A stretch of 64,000 nt of DNA, taken from contig NZ_ABCK01000009.1 in NCBI RefSeq assembly GCF_000170755.1, positions 1 through 64,000 on the forward strand, given 5' to 3'. Source of the DNA: Lentisphaera araneosa HTCC2155. Its GTDB lineage: Bacteria > Verrucomicrobiota > Lentisphaeria > Lentisphaerales > Lentisphaeraceae. The notes below the pieces were generated by a model. It was not told where the DNA came from, did no database searches, and worked only from the letters and a program-made list of their open reading frames with translations. This document shows positions 28,951 through 38,036 of the stretch, one piece after another (within the stretch, counting starts at the first letter, position 1; every line of letters begins with the position of its first letter). The translations under genes and the position numbers were made by a program.

Positions 28951-29904
28951 ATGAAAGTAGATTTAGAAAAAACTTTAGTGGTTGCGGTGTCCGCAACAGC
29001 TTTATTTGACATGAGTGAAGCGGATGACGTCTTTCAGGAAGCCTTCAAAGAAAACCCAGAAACTGCAGTAGAGAATTATCGTGCATACATGTTGAAGCGT
29101 GAAGAAGACGACTTAGCAGATGGGACGGCGATGCCTTTGGTGAGTGCACTCTTAGGGCTCAATCAGTATAAAAAACAGGGTGAAGTCCCCATTGTGGAAG
29201 TCGTTGTGATGTCGCGCAATAGTCCAGAGACGGGTGTAGTGGTTTTTAATAATATCAGAAGTCGTGGCTTAAATATTAGTCGACATGCTTTTACGGGGGG
29301 TGAATCAGTTGTGCCCTATTTAGAAGCCTATGATGTGGATCTCTTTTTGACAACGAATGTGCGAGATGCGCAAAAAGTTATCGATGCCAAAAGCTGTGCT
29401 TCTGCAATTGTACAAAAGCCACCACATACCTCCAATATCGAAGAAGGTCAGGTTCGCTTAGCTTTTGATGGTGACGCTGTCTTGTTTGATGATAGTAGCG
29501 AAATCGTCTTTAAAGCTCAAGGTCTCAAAGGTTTTTTTGATCATGAAGACGCCCATCAGGATGTGCCGATGCCCGAAGGACCCTACGCTCAGTTGTTACG
29601 AAGCATATCACAACTTCAGAGCCGTTTGCCCTTTAATGTAAAATCATCTCCCGTACGGATTGCGATTGTGACTGCCCGCAGTGCCCCTGCAGAAATGCGT
29701 GTAATTAAAACACTGCGGACTTGGGGCGTTTACGTGGACGAAGTTTTCTTTTTGGGTGGTCTAGATAAATCGAAAATTCTCAAGGCCTTCCGTCCCCATA
29801 TTTTCTTTGAAGACCAAGATCTTCATTTAGAAGAAGCAGCCAAGTATGTGCCATCTGGCAAAGTACCTTATAAAAGTGAATCAGAGATTCATAAGTATTT
29901 ATAG
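28951..29904 (+). CDS. cytosolic 5'-nucleotidase
   Basis: This 317-residue protein resembles the cytosolic 5'-nucleotidase I (NT5C1) family, which dephosphorylates nucleoside monophosphates. It shows the N-terminal segment LVVAVSATALFDM, the central SRNSPETGVVVFNN...GLNISRHAFTGG region, the segment LAFDGDAVLFDD and the late FFEDQDLH. I chose the ATG at 28951 because the homologous start fits; longer forms run back into the fusion gene. Its closeness to the MurU-AmgK-like gene suggests one transcript, though the metabolic link is unclear. Confidence 0.85.
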   Translation: MKVDLEKTLVVAVSATALFDMSEADDVFQEAFKENPETAVENYRAYMLKREEDDLADGTAMPLVSALLGLNQYKKQGEVPIVEVVVMSRNSPETGVVVFNNIRSRGLNISRHAFTGGESVVPYLEAYDVDLFLTTNVRDAQKVIDAKSCASAIVQKPPHTSNIEEGQVRLAFDGDAVLFDDSSEIVFKAQGLKGFFDHEDAHQDVPMPEGPYAQLLRSISQLQSRLPFNVKSSPVRIAIVTARSAPAEMRVIKTLRTWGVYVDEVFFLGGLDKSKILKAFRPHIFFEDQDLHLEEAAKYVPSGKVPYKSESEIHKYL

Positions 29905-30093
29905 TCATATCTTTAGAGGAGTACAACTTTTAGTCAAGAGTTAGAGGTGACTTATTAAACTGTTTACTATAAAACTATAGCAGAAGTTTTTGGTGTCGTT
30001 TTTAGTTAAGGCTTCGATTTGATTGAATCCTGCTTGTTTTCATTTAAATCATATTTATGCTCAAGTGATATTTGCTAATTGTCTTAAAAAATC

Positions 30094-30729
30094 TTAGGGT
30101 TTTTCTATTTCATAATACCAATCAGCAACACCGTTTTTGCCCGCCTGTATGCTTACTGTAGAAGACCAAGCTACATGACCATCGGCCCATAAAATATTGA
30201 GACCATTTTTATGACGATAGCCAACAGCATTTTCAGAGGGAAGGAGTTTGGAGGCAATCAGCCAATCACTTCCATCCACAGAGTCAGCAATGACCCCTGT
30301 TTCCACAGCAGATTCGATTTCTGTTAATTTCACTGCAGGCTTGTTTGCAAATCGGTCATCACCAAAATTGATGTTATAAGCAGTTCCGGCCTCTTGGTTT
30401 GTGTAGCCAGTACCAAGTTCTGAGTTTGGACATCTGAATGGGGCTGAACCACCACCGGAACCGTTTCCTTCTGTATTGAGGTAGGATGCTACGTGCATTT
30501 TCCATCCTAGTCGGCTCGATTGATTAGGATGTGATGTGGATGGCATATATTCGTTGTCATCTACGTATAAATAAATTGAGGTGCCAATTTGTTTTTGCTG
30601 TGAATTACAAACGGCTTGCTGAGATGTTTTACGAGCTTTGCCAAGAGCAGGTAGAATCATTGATGCTAAAATACCTATTATAGCAATGACGACTAGGAGC
30701 TCGATGAGGGAGAATTGTCTAACTTTCAT
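30094..30729 (-). CDS. pseudopilin with H-X9-DG motif
   Basis: The 211-residue protein has a prepilin N terminus: a short basic leader, then FSLIELLVVIAIIGILASMILPAL, with cleavage expected before the Phe and Glu at +5. The rest is a globular domain ending with H-KNGLNILWA-DG, the H-X9-DG motif of PVC-type pseudopilins. It is probably exported through a type II-like system. A good ribosome site (AAAGGAAA) precedes the ATG. It is a close paralogue of the next gene upstream. Confidence 0.9.
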   Translation of the reverse strand: MKVRQFSLIELLVVIAIIGILASMILPALGKARKTSQQAVCNSQQKQIGTSIYLYVDDNEYMPSTSHPNQSSRLGWKMHVASYLNTEGNGSGGGSAPFRCPNSELGTGYTNQEAGTAYNINFGDDRFANKPAVKLTEIESAVETGVIADSVDGSDWLIASKLLPSENAVGYRHKNGLNILWADGHVAWSSTVSIQAGKNGVADWYYEIEKP

Positions 30730-30810
30730 ATCTATTTCCTTTTAAACTTATTGCAGGATGAATAGCGATATAGTTAGTTGTTTTGACAGCTCTATGAAAA
30801 AAAGTTTACT

Positions 30811-31443
30811 TTAAGGTTTGCTGACTTCATAATACCAATCCGGAGTTCCATTCTTTCCAGCTTGAATGGCTACAGTGGTAAACCACTGCACGTGACCATC
30901 CGCCCAAAGAATATTTAAACCATTTTTGTGACGATAACCAACGGCATCCTCGGATGGTAGAAGTTTTGAGGCAATAACCCAATCGGTACCATCCACAGAA
31001 TCTGAGATTACTCCCGTTTGGACAGCGGATTCAATTTCATCTAATTTGACTGCTGGGCGGGCAGGGTAACGGTCATCACCCATTTTTATATTGTAAGCGG
31101 TGCCGGCTTCTTGGTTAGTGTAGCCAGTGCCCAGTTCAGAGTTTGGGCATCTAAAGGGGGCAGCGCCGCCTTCAGAACCATCTCCACTGGAGTTGATGTA
31201 AGGACCGAGGTGAACTTTCCACCCTAAACGACTGCTTTTAGTGGGGTGAGAAGCAGAGGGCATATATTCATTGTCATCTACATACATGTAGATGGCAGAG
31301 CCTAGTTGTTTTTGTTGAGATTTGCAGACGGCCTGTTGTGATGTTTTTCGAGCTTTTCCTAAAGTAGGTAGAAGAAGTGATGCAAGGATGCCAATAATGG
31401 CTACGACAAGCAAAAGTTCAATCAGTGTGAATTTATGTTTCAT
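30811..31443 (-). CDS. pseudopilin with H-X9-DG motif, tandem paralogue
   Basis: This 210-residue protein is very similar along its whole length to its downstream neighbour, with the same leader, helix and H-X9-DG motif. Shared blocks include FRCPNSELGTGYTNQEAGTA. The pair is a tandem duplication that has since diverged moderately. Cargo and function are unknown. Confidence 0.9.
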   Translation of the reverse strand: MKHKFTLIELLLVVAIIGILASLLLPTLGKARKTSQQAVCKSQQKQLGSAIYMYVDDNEYMPSASHPTKSSRLGWKVHLGPYINSSGDGSEGGAAPFRCPNSELGTGYTNQEAGTAYNIKMGDDRYPARPAVKLDEIESAVQTGVISDSVDGTDWVIASKLLPSEDAVGYRHKNGLNILWADGHVQWFTTVAIQAGKNGTPDWYYEVSKP

Positions 31444-31557
31444 GTGCCTATTTTGCCTTAAGAATTGCCAATCATTAAATACAAAGAATATGACCTTTGT
31501 CTTAAAAACAAATTTTATGGAGGTTTTTCATCAAAATCATATGAGTATAGTATAAAC

Positions 31558-32208
31558 TCAAGGCTTGTCGAAGAGGTAGTAGTAATGGTTTTCGCCATTT
31601 TTTCCTGCAGACATGAATTCTGTCGATTGCCAAGATACATGACCATCAACCCATGCCACATTGACACCACCTTTATGTCGATAGCCCACGGGCTTATCCT
31701 TAGTATTGGATGCGCTGTTATAATCAGTGTTGTCTAGGGAGTCAATAGTTGTTACTGTCTCAGTAGAATCTTCAATAGCACTTAATTGTTTTAAAGTATT
31801 GAAGGCTGCACCATTCGAATAAAAACGATTTGATCCAAAGTAACGGTTGTAAGCAGTTCCAGTCGCTTGATAAATGGTGCCTGAAATATTTTCTTGACTT
31901 GGGCAGTAAAATACTGATCCTTCAAAGTTGTCTCTATCTGTAGTGTCTATTTTTAGGTATTCTGCAATGTAGAGTTGCCAGCCTTTCCAGGTGTTTGATG
32001 TAGGATGATCAACTGTAGGGAAGTAATCATCATGATCATCGACGTACATGAAAATGGCAGTGTTCATCTGTTTATGTTGAGAGTTACATACAGCTTGTTG
32101 AGATTGTTTACGAGCTTTACCCAGAGCCGGTAGGATGAGGGAGGCTAAAATGCCAATGATCGCAATGACGACCAAAAGTTCGATGAGGGAGAATTTATTA
32201 GTTTTCAT
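31558..32208 (-). CDS. pseudopilin with H-X9-DG motif, third copy
   Basis: The 216-residue protein has the same prepilin leader and helix (KFSLIELLVVIAIIGILASL) and H-KGGVNVAWV-DG, but its middle differs from the other two (Tyr- and Ser-rich). I chose the ATG at 32208, preceded by AAAGGAA; a longer start adds a 26-residue stretch that does not fit a prepilin leader. The three genes are separated by 81 and 114 bp and may have separate promoters. Confidence 0.88.
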   Translation of the reverse strand: MKTNKFSLIELLVVIAIIGILASLILPALGKARKQSQQAVCNSQHKQMNTAIFMYVDDHDDYFPTVDHPTSNTWKGWQLYIAEYLKIDTTDRDNFEGSVFYCPSQENISGTIYQATGTAYNRYFGSNRFYSNGAAFNTLKQLSAIEDSTETVTTIDSLDNTDYNSASNTKDKPVGYRHKGGVNVAWVDGHVSWQSTEFMSAGKNGENHYYYLFDKP

Positions 32209-32430
32209 ATCGGATTCCTTTGTAGTGCTTTGTTTCAAGAGGAATCGCAACGCAATGAAAGGTTTTGACAGTCTTTTCATTTTCATTTTATAATGACTTA
32301 TCTGAGCACAGCTCTCATGAGTGGAGTTTAATAATAATCTGTTATTAAGAATGCTTGGGTAAATGTACTTTATATGTAATATTTAGTCTTTATGATCGTA
32401 TTATTAGTATGTAGATATAGAAAAGGGCCC

Positions 32431-33099
32431 ATGATTCTAAATAATATACAAGCAGCTGTTTTTGATATGGATGGCCTTCTTCTCGATACGGAGAGGATAT
32501 GTTGTGAAATCTTGACGCAAGTCTTCAAAGAATATGATCAAGAATTATCTCTCGATGAGTATCGTTCTTTGATAGGTTTAAATAGTCGAGAAGTTCGTTT
32601 GCGAATCGCGCAAAAACTGGGGCCGACTCATGACTTGGAGCCATTCGTCAAGCTTTGGAAAAGTCGCTATTTTGTGCAAACAGTTGAGAAAGCGGCGCCC
32701 GTGAAACAAGGAGTTGTTGCTTTGTTGGAGTACTTGAAACAAGAAGAAATTCCGATGGTGGTGGCGACATCTACAGACCATGCAACAGCGGAAAAAAAGT
32801 TGGCCAAAGCGGGGCTAATAAAATATTTTTCTATTCTTGTTGGTGGAGATCAAATCGAGCATAGTAAGCCCGCTCCAGATATTTATTTAAGCGCGGCCCA
32901 AAAACTTGGAGTCGATTCATTAAATTGTTTGGCCTTTGAAGATTCACGTTACGGAGTGGAGGCGGCGTTGAATGCGGGCATGCAAACGATTCACATTCCC
33001 GATATGCTTGAACTTCCCCAGGGCTTACTTGAGCGTTGTGCGGGTGTTTATCGTGATTGCGGAGATTTTTTAAATATTTTCGATAAGGTAAATACTTAA
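32431..33099 (+). CDS. HAD family hydrolase, beta-phosphoglucomutase-like
   Basis: The 222-residue protein has the HAD motif I FDMDGLLLDTE (nucleophile Asp followed by DxD acid), motif II Thr in VVATSTDHATA, motif III Lys in HSKPAPDIYL and motif IV FEDSRYGVEAA, with a helical cap after motif I. It fits the phosphoglucomutase/phosphatase group; substrate unknown. I use the ATG at 32431, preceded by AAAGGG, rather than an upstream ATG lacking a ribosome site. It abuts the next gene directly. Confidence 0.87.
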   Translation: MILNNIQAAVFDMDGLLLDTERICCEILTQVFKEYDQELSLDEYRSLIGLNSREVRLRIAQKLGPTHDLEPFVKLWKSRYFVQTVEKAAPVKQGVVALLEYLKQEEIPMVVATSTDHATAEKKLAKAGLIKYFSILVGGDQIEHSKPAPDIYLSAAQKLGVDSLNCLAFEDSRYGVEAALNAGMQTIHIPDMLELPQGLLERCAGVYRDCGDFLNIFDKVNT

Positions 33100-35304
33100 T
33101 TGAAACTTTTTCCCTTCTTTCTCTTTTTTACGCTCATGAGCTATGGGTGGTGTGCTGTTGATTTGATTGAGTCAAAATGTTGCCGATGCCATAAACCTGG
33201 AAAAGAAAAGGGTGGCTTAGATTTACAATCATTATTACCAAAAGAGCAAGGTCATTTGCGGTCACCGCAAAAATGGAAACGTGCTTGGAGCTATTTAAAG
33301 AGCCATGAGATGCCTCCGCAAGATAGTAAAAAAATCAGCTTAGAAGATCGGGAAAATATGACTGTTTGGCTCGAGGATAGCTTGAGTAAAACCTACATGT
33401 CCATAGATCCTGAAATTAGTGCTCTAAAACCTAGGCGTTTAAATAAGCAGGAGTACCAGAATACGCTTCAAGACTTGCTCTACCTCAGTAAGGCTCCGAG
33501 TTTAAACCTGCCTTCCGATAACTCTGGTTACGGCTTTGATAATATTGCCGAGCTCCTTAGTGTGACCTCACTTTCAATGGAAAAGTATTTGAAATATAGT
33601 AAACAAGTTCTTGATCAAGCCATTTTAGATGAATTACCCCAGCATAAAGAGTGGACTTTTGATGTCGAAAGTATGACGCGTTTGCCAAAAGCAAGTGGGC
33701 GAGTTATTGAAGATGTTCACCATGTGTGGGCGAATGGTAGTTTGTCGGTGAATTTCACTCTAAAGCATCAAGGTAAATACAGAATTCAGATGAAAGCAGA
33801 GGGAGACCAGGCAGGTGATGAAAAGGTCCAGGTTGAAATAGCAGTCAATGACAAGAAACTAAAAACTATTGATGTAAGTGCCGAAGAAACTAAAGCGGAA
33901 GGCTATTCTTTGGATGTGGACTTAGAACCTGGGACTCATAAAGTGAAGGTTTCCTTTATAAACGATTATAATCATCCTCTTCACGGCGATCGCAATTTCC
34001 ATTTTCATAACTTAAAGATTAGTGGACCTCAAAAACTTCCTGCAATCCCTCAAAGCCATCAGCGCTTGGTACCAAAGGATCAAAAATTTGATGTGATTCT
34101 TAAACGTTTCATGGAGAGGGCCTACCGGCGTCCTGTAAGTGTGAAAGAATCAGAGAGCTTTAATCGAGTTTACAAGGAATTACGTGCTCAAGGAGATGGG
34201 CATTTGAAAGCTTTGAAAAGCTGTTTTTTGGCGGTCTTAGTTTCACCAAAATTTTTGTTTCGAGTCGAGCAAAAACCTAAAGCAGCAATAACAATGCTCA
34301 ACGATTACGAGTTAGCTTCGCGTTTGTCATACTTTTTGTGGTCCAGCATGCCCGATGAAAGGCTTTTTCATTTAGCTCAAAAAAATGACTTGAATAAGGT
34401 CGAAGTTTTAAGGACCGAAGTGAAACGCATGCTGGAGTCTTATCGAGCAAAACAATTTGTGAAGAATTTTTCGGGTCAGTGGTTACAAGTGAGAAATTTA
34501 GAATTTGTGGATGTGAGTAACCGCAAATTCCCAGCTTGGAATGGCGGGCTTAAAGAGTCTATGAAAATGGAAGTCTACGCGTACTTCTCTTATGTGTTAG
34601 AAAATAACTTGCCGCTGAGTTTTTTTATCCGTGGGTATCAATTATTTATCAATGAAAAGCTGGCGAAGCACTATGGAGTTAAAGGTAAATATCAATGGAA
34701 TATAAAAGCAGTCCCTGCTTTTGCGGGGCGCGATAGTATTTTGTCAACGGCATCTGTTTTAACAGTGACTTCAGAGGCGTCGAGAACAAGTCCCGTTAAA
34801 CGAGGAAAATGGATACTGGAAGAAATGTTGGGTTTCACACCACCTCCGCCACCTCCCGGAGTTTCGGCTTTAGAAGAAGGTGATGAGAATCATGTGGGAA
34901 TGACGATTTCTCAGCAACTTGCCAAGCATAGAGAAGATCCAGATTGCGCGGTTTGTCATTTGCGAATGGATCCATTAGGACTGAGTTTTGAAAACTACAA
35001 TCCCATCGGCCAATGGCGCGATACTTATGAATTAGGGAAAGCGATTGATTTAGGAGGACGCTTACCCGACGGAAGTCAATTAAGTGGTTTGGCTGATGTG
35101 CAAAATTACTTAATGAATAACGAAACTGAGTTTCAGCATACAGTGATAGAAAAGCTAATGATATACGCCTTGGGTAGGGGCTTAGAGCCTGGTGATTATC
35201 GGACGCTTTATGAGATTCACCAAAAAACACTTGAAAACTCCTGTCGTCTCGAAGATGTTATTATAGAACTTGTTTTATCAAAAGTCTTTAGGTATAAATC
35301 TTAA
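33100..35304 (+). CDS. planctomycete-type cytochrome/DUF1592-DUF1588-DUF1585 protein
   Basis: The 734-residue exported protein starts at a TTG directly after the HAD stop codon and has a signal peptide (about 1-18). An N-terminal c-type heme motif (CCRCH) lies in a Cyt1-like domain. Next come a DUF1587-like region (PRRLNKQEYQNTLQDLL), a carbohydrate-binding-like beta domain (about 185-305), a DUF1595/1592 region (FMERAYRRPV... LASRLSYFLWSSMPD), DUF1588 with a second CxxCH (CAVCHLRMDPLG) and DUF1585 at the end. The biochemical role is not known; the family is abundant in PVC bacteria and usually paired with DUF1552, as here. Confidence 0.9.
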   Translation: MKLFPFFLFFTLMSYGWCAVDLIESKCCRCHKPGKEKGGLDLQSLLPKEQGHLRSPQKWKRAWSYLKSHEMPPQDSKKISLEDRENMTVWLEDSLSKTYMSIDPEISALKPRRLNKQEYQNTLQDLLYLSKAPSLNLPSDNSGYGFDNIAELLSVTSLSMEKYLKYSKQVLDQAILDELPQHKEWTFDVESMTRLPKASGRVIEDVHHVWANGSLSVNFTLKHQGKYRIQMKAEGDQAGDEKVQVEIAVNDKKLKTIDVSAEETKAEGYSLDVDLEPGTHKVKVSFINDYNHPLHGDRNFHFHNLKISGPQKLPAIPQSHQRLVPKDQKFDVILKRFMERAYRRPVSVKESESFNRVYKELRAQGDGHLKALKSCFLAVLVSPKFLFRVEQKPKAAITMLNDYELASRLSYFLWSSMPDERLFHLAQKNDLNKVEVLRTEVKRMLESYRAKQFVKNFSGQWLQVRNLEFVDVSNRKFPAWNGGLKESMKMEVYAYFSYVLENNLPLSFFIRGYQLFINEKLAKHYGVKGKYQWNIKAVPAFAGRDSILSTASVLTVTSEASRTSPVKRGKWILEEMLGFTPPPPPPGVSALEEGDENHVGMTISQQLAKHREDPDCAVCHLRMDPLGLSFENYNPIGQWRDTYELGKAIDLGGRLPDGSQLSGLADVQNYLMNNETEFQHTVIEKLMIYALGRGLEPGDYRTLYEIHQKTLENSCRLEDVIIELVLSKVFRYKS

Positions 35305-35336
35305 TATGAAAATCTTATCCAAGGTGAAAGTTATTT

Positions 35337-36668
35337 ATGAATGCGTTTGATCAGTTTAGTCGCCGTCGAGTGATTCAAGTTGCGGGACTCGCCATGAGCT
35401 TGCCCTGGCTCGAGACTTTTGCAGATAAGAAACAGGATATAGCTAAAACACGAGCAGTATTTATTTTTCTGCCGAATGGAGTTTGGTCTCCTGACTGGAA
35501 GCCGGAGCAAGCAGGCGCCGGCTATACGATGCCAGCGAGTTTGAAAAGTTTAGAAGAGTACAGAAAAGATTTCCTTCTTCTGAGTAATCTAGGTCATGAA
35601 AAAGCTCGTTCGAATGGTGATGGCGCAGGTGATCACGCACGAAGTAGTGGGACCTTTTTAACGGCGCGTCAAATTCGTAAAACTTCCGGGAAAAATATCC
35701 AAGCAGGGGTATCATTTGATCAAGTTTTGGCATCGCAAATTAGAGGTGAATGTACTTTTGATTCCTTAGAATACTCCATGGAATCGGGGGGCGTGGCAGG
35801 TCAATGTGATTCGGGTTATAGCTGTGCTTATGTAAATAATATTTCTTGGGCCAATGCTCAACTTCCCTTAGCGCGCGAGAGTGGTGTACGCGATGCTTTT
35901 GAACGTTTATTTGGTGATCCAGAAGCTCATTTATCGAGAAGGCAAAAAGCCCTAGCACGAGCACGTCAAAGTTCAGTTTTAGATTTAGTTCAACAAGAAA
36001 GTCAAGATTTAATGAGAGTTGTGTCGAAGAGTGATCGACTAAAAATTGAAGAATACCAAGATGCGCTCAGAGATATGGAAAAAAGCATGATGATTGCTTC
36101 AGAAACAGACTTGGATGAAAGTTTTGAGGTGCCCGATTTTTCAACAGATAAAAGCTTTAGCTATCCTCGCAAAGTCAAACTATTTTATGATGTCATGACT
36201 TTGGCTCTCCAGACCAATAAAACTCGTGTGTCCACACTCATGCTCGGCCGTGGGGGTTCTAATTTACGCCATAAATCCCTCGGCGTTGAAGAAGGGCATC
36301 ATTCCTTATCTCATCATCAAAATAAAGAGCATAAAATTGAGCAACTGAAAAAAATTGATCGCTATCATGTTGAGCACTTTTCTTACTTTCTTCAGAAGCT
36401 TAAAAGAGTTCAAGAAGGAGAGCAAAATTTACTCGATAATTCGATGGTGCTTTTTGGTTCCTGCATTCGCGATGGCAATCGCCATGATCACCATAACCTC
36501 CCATTGATTCTCGCAGGTAAAGGGCGAGGAGCTATCAAGAGTGGGGGACACAAAGTTTATGCGGAGGAAACCCCGCTCTCAAACCTGTTTCTCGGTATGT
36601 CTAATGCCTTTGGCACTCCTGTTCAGAAATTTGGAGACTCTACCGAGAGGATAGCTCTGGGGTCTTAG
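35337..36668 (+). CDS. DUF1552 protein with Tat-type signal
   Basis: The 443-residue protein begins with a twin-arginine-like signal (SRRRVIQVAGLAMSLPWLE). The body has the DUF1552 pattern: FLPNGVWSPDW, LSNLGHEKA, the GDGAGDHARSSGTFLT segment, and a late MVLFGSCIRDGNRHDHHNLPLIL. It starts 32 bp after the DUF1592 gene and probably forms an exported pair with it. Function unknown. Its 3' end overlaps the convergent PfaD-family gene by 4 bp. Confidence 0.9.
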   Translation: MNAFDQFSRRRVIQVAGLAMSLPWLETFADKKQDIAKTRAVFIFLPNGVWSPDWKPEQAGAGYTMPASLKSLEEYRKDFLLLSNLGHEKARSNGDGAGDHARSSGTFLTARQIRKTSGKNIQAGVSFDQVLASQIRGECTFDSLEYSMESGGVAGQCDSGYSCAYVNNISWANAQLPLARESGVRDAFERLFGDPEAHLSRRQKALARARQSSVLDLVQQESQDLMRVVSKSDRLKIEEYQDALRDMEKSMMIASETDLDESFEVPDFSTDKSFSYPRKVKLFYDVMTLALQTNKTRVSTLMLGRGGSNLRHKSLGVEEGHHSLSHHQNKEHKIEQLKKIDRYHVEHFSYFLQKLKRVQEGEQNLLDNSMVLFGSCIRDGNRHDHHNLPLILAGKGRGAIKSGGHKVYAEETPLSNLFLGMSNAFGTPVQKFGDSTERIALGS

Positions 36669-38014
36669 TTTAGGATAAAGGCAATGACGTCACTCGCGGA
36701 ATAAGATGTTTTATCTCGAGTGAGCTTTGTTAAAAATGAAAAGTCCTCACCAGCCGTCAAGAGTGGCGGTTCTACGAAGTCTTTGCGTACTTGGCCTAAT
36801 CCAACTGTGGCTAAGAGTGAATTGCACAAGCATTGACGTCCTTCGGTGTCTTGAAGCTCGCCACCCTTAGCGATGTAATTATCAGTATTTTCTGCGGGAC
36901 AGCGATACTCGAGTTTACCTTCGTCATTCAAGCAGGCTTCGCGTAGGTAACCTAGGTCGCAGACGCGTCGACGTTCTACTGCAGTTTCTTGCTTGTGCCA
37001 AGTTTGCTTGATGATCTTGAAGGGATAGCCAGTGGGGGAAGCTTTGAAATCAGTGTAAATCTGTAAACCTTTGGAGGTGTTTTCGCTGCTCACCTGGTTT
37101 TTAATTTCAGTGGTGATTCCAGATTCTTCGCAATAGGCAAAGGCTGAACCTACTTGAATGCCTGAGGCTCCTAAATCTATTGCAGTTTCTAAAGCGTTTT
37201 TCTGAGCGAAAGAACCCGCTAGCCAAAATGGATAGTTGAGATTTTTGAAGCGTTCTAGGTCGACGGAATCTTTAGAACTAAAGGCCTCGGTAGTTTGGTC
37301 TTTGACCTTCCTCGGAGGAGCATTGTGGCCACCCGCTGAGTGTGATTCAATGATAAAGCCTTCAATAGAACCCGTGGCGCGCTTTATAAGTGTTTTTGCA
37401 ACAATTTTACTGCTGATGATGGCTAAAAAAGCAGGTCTATTCAGCTCTGTATTTGGGCAGAATTCTTGTGGGTTAAATTCTTGATAGAAATCTTGTTCCT
37501 TTGAGGCGCCGCTTACAGGGATAGAGAGTCGACAGCATTCACCTTTACTCAGTTGATCTAAGATACCTGGGATAGCAATCGGAATTCCTGCGCCCATGAG
37601 TACGGCATCAACATTTGCGAGCATCGCACCGTAAAGTGCAGGAAGAAGTGGGAGCGAGATTTTTTCTAAATAGTTGATACCCACTTGACCACCAACCTGC
37701 TTAGCCAAGTAGACTTCACAAAAGTTAGCAGCAATGATGAGCTCTGTGAGTTCTGTCTTGAGCGGGATCGAGGCGAGTGGAGCTAGGCGATAGGGACGGT
37801 CCGCAACTTTTCCCTCAGCTAAGAAAAATTTAGAGATGATTTTTTCACTAATTGCCCTAATCGGGAAAGATTTAAGAGCTTTTAAAGTGTTGCGGTCGCC
37901 ATTTTGTAGGCGACGAATCATGACATTTTCAATTGCTGTGCCAGAAACGACACCTAGTTGACCTTGTTGAGCTACGGCTTTGGCGAGTTTCCAGTCAGAG
38001 ACTGCGATGCCCAT
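36665..38014 (-). CDS. PfaD-family (2-nitropropane dioxygenase-like) flavoprotein, 5' end removed by an insertion sequence
   Basis: The remaining 449 codons encode a TIM-barrel FMN protein of the PfaD / nitronate monooxygenase group: MGIAVSDWKLAKAVAQQGQLG, the GHNAPP segment and GASGIQVGSAFAYCEESG. PfaD acts as enoyl reductase in polyunsaturated fatty acid or polyketide synthesis, but no pfaABC genes are in the window. The in-frame codons before this ATG read P-K-I-I-Q-G-G and then meet a TGA formed at the IS junction. The lost start codon lies at 39604-39606, beyond the element. The intact ancestor began MNTLPKIIQGGMGIAVS. Expression from the internal ATG (codon 12) is possible but unproven. 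Confidence 0.85.
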   Translation of the reverse strand: MGIAVSDWKLAKAVAQQGQLGVVSGTAIENVMIRRLQNGDRNTLKALKSFPIRAISEKIISKFFLAEGKVADRPYRLAPLASIPLKTELTELIIAANFCEVYLAKQVGGQVGINYLEKISLPLLPALYGAMLANVDAVLMGAGIPIAIPGILDQLSKGECCRLSIPVSGASKEQDFYQEFNPQEFCPNTELNRPAFLAIISSKIVAKTLIKRATGSIEGFIIESHSAGGHNAPPRKVKDQTTEAFSSKDSVDLERFKNLNYPFWLAGSFAQKNALETAIDLGASGIQVGSAFAYCEESGITTEIKNQVSSENTSKGLQIYTDFKASPTGYPFKIIKQTWHKQETAVERRRVCDLGYLREACLNDEGKLEYRCPAENTDNYIAKGGELQDTEGRQCLCNSLLATVGLGQVRKDFVEPPLLTAGEDFSFLTKLTRDKTSYSASDVIAFILN

Positions 38015-38025
38015 GCCACCTTGGA

Positions 38026-38036
38026 TGATTTTTGGT
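38026..38036. repeat. 11-bp target site duplication, left copy
   Basis: TGATTTTTGGT is repeated exactly at 39585-39595, on either side of the IS element. Eleven bp fits the IS4 family. Confidence 0.9.

Noticed and set aside
36665-38014. complete PUFA synthesis locus
   Set aside because: Only the PfaD-family gene is present; no pfaA, pfaB or pfaC-like gene lies within the window, and its 5' end is interrupted.
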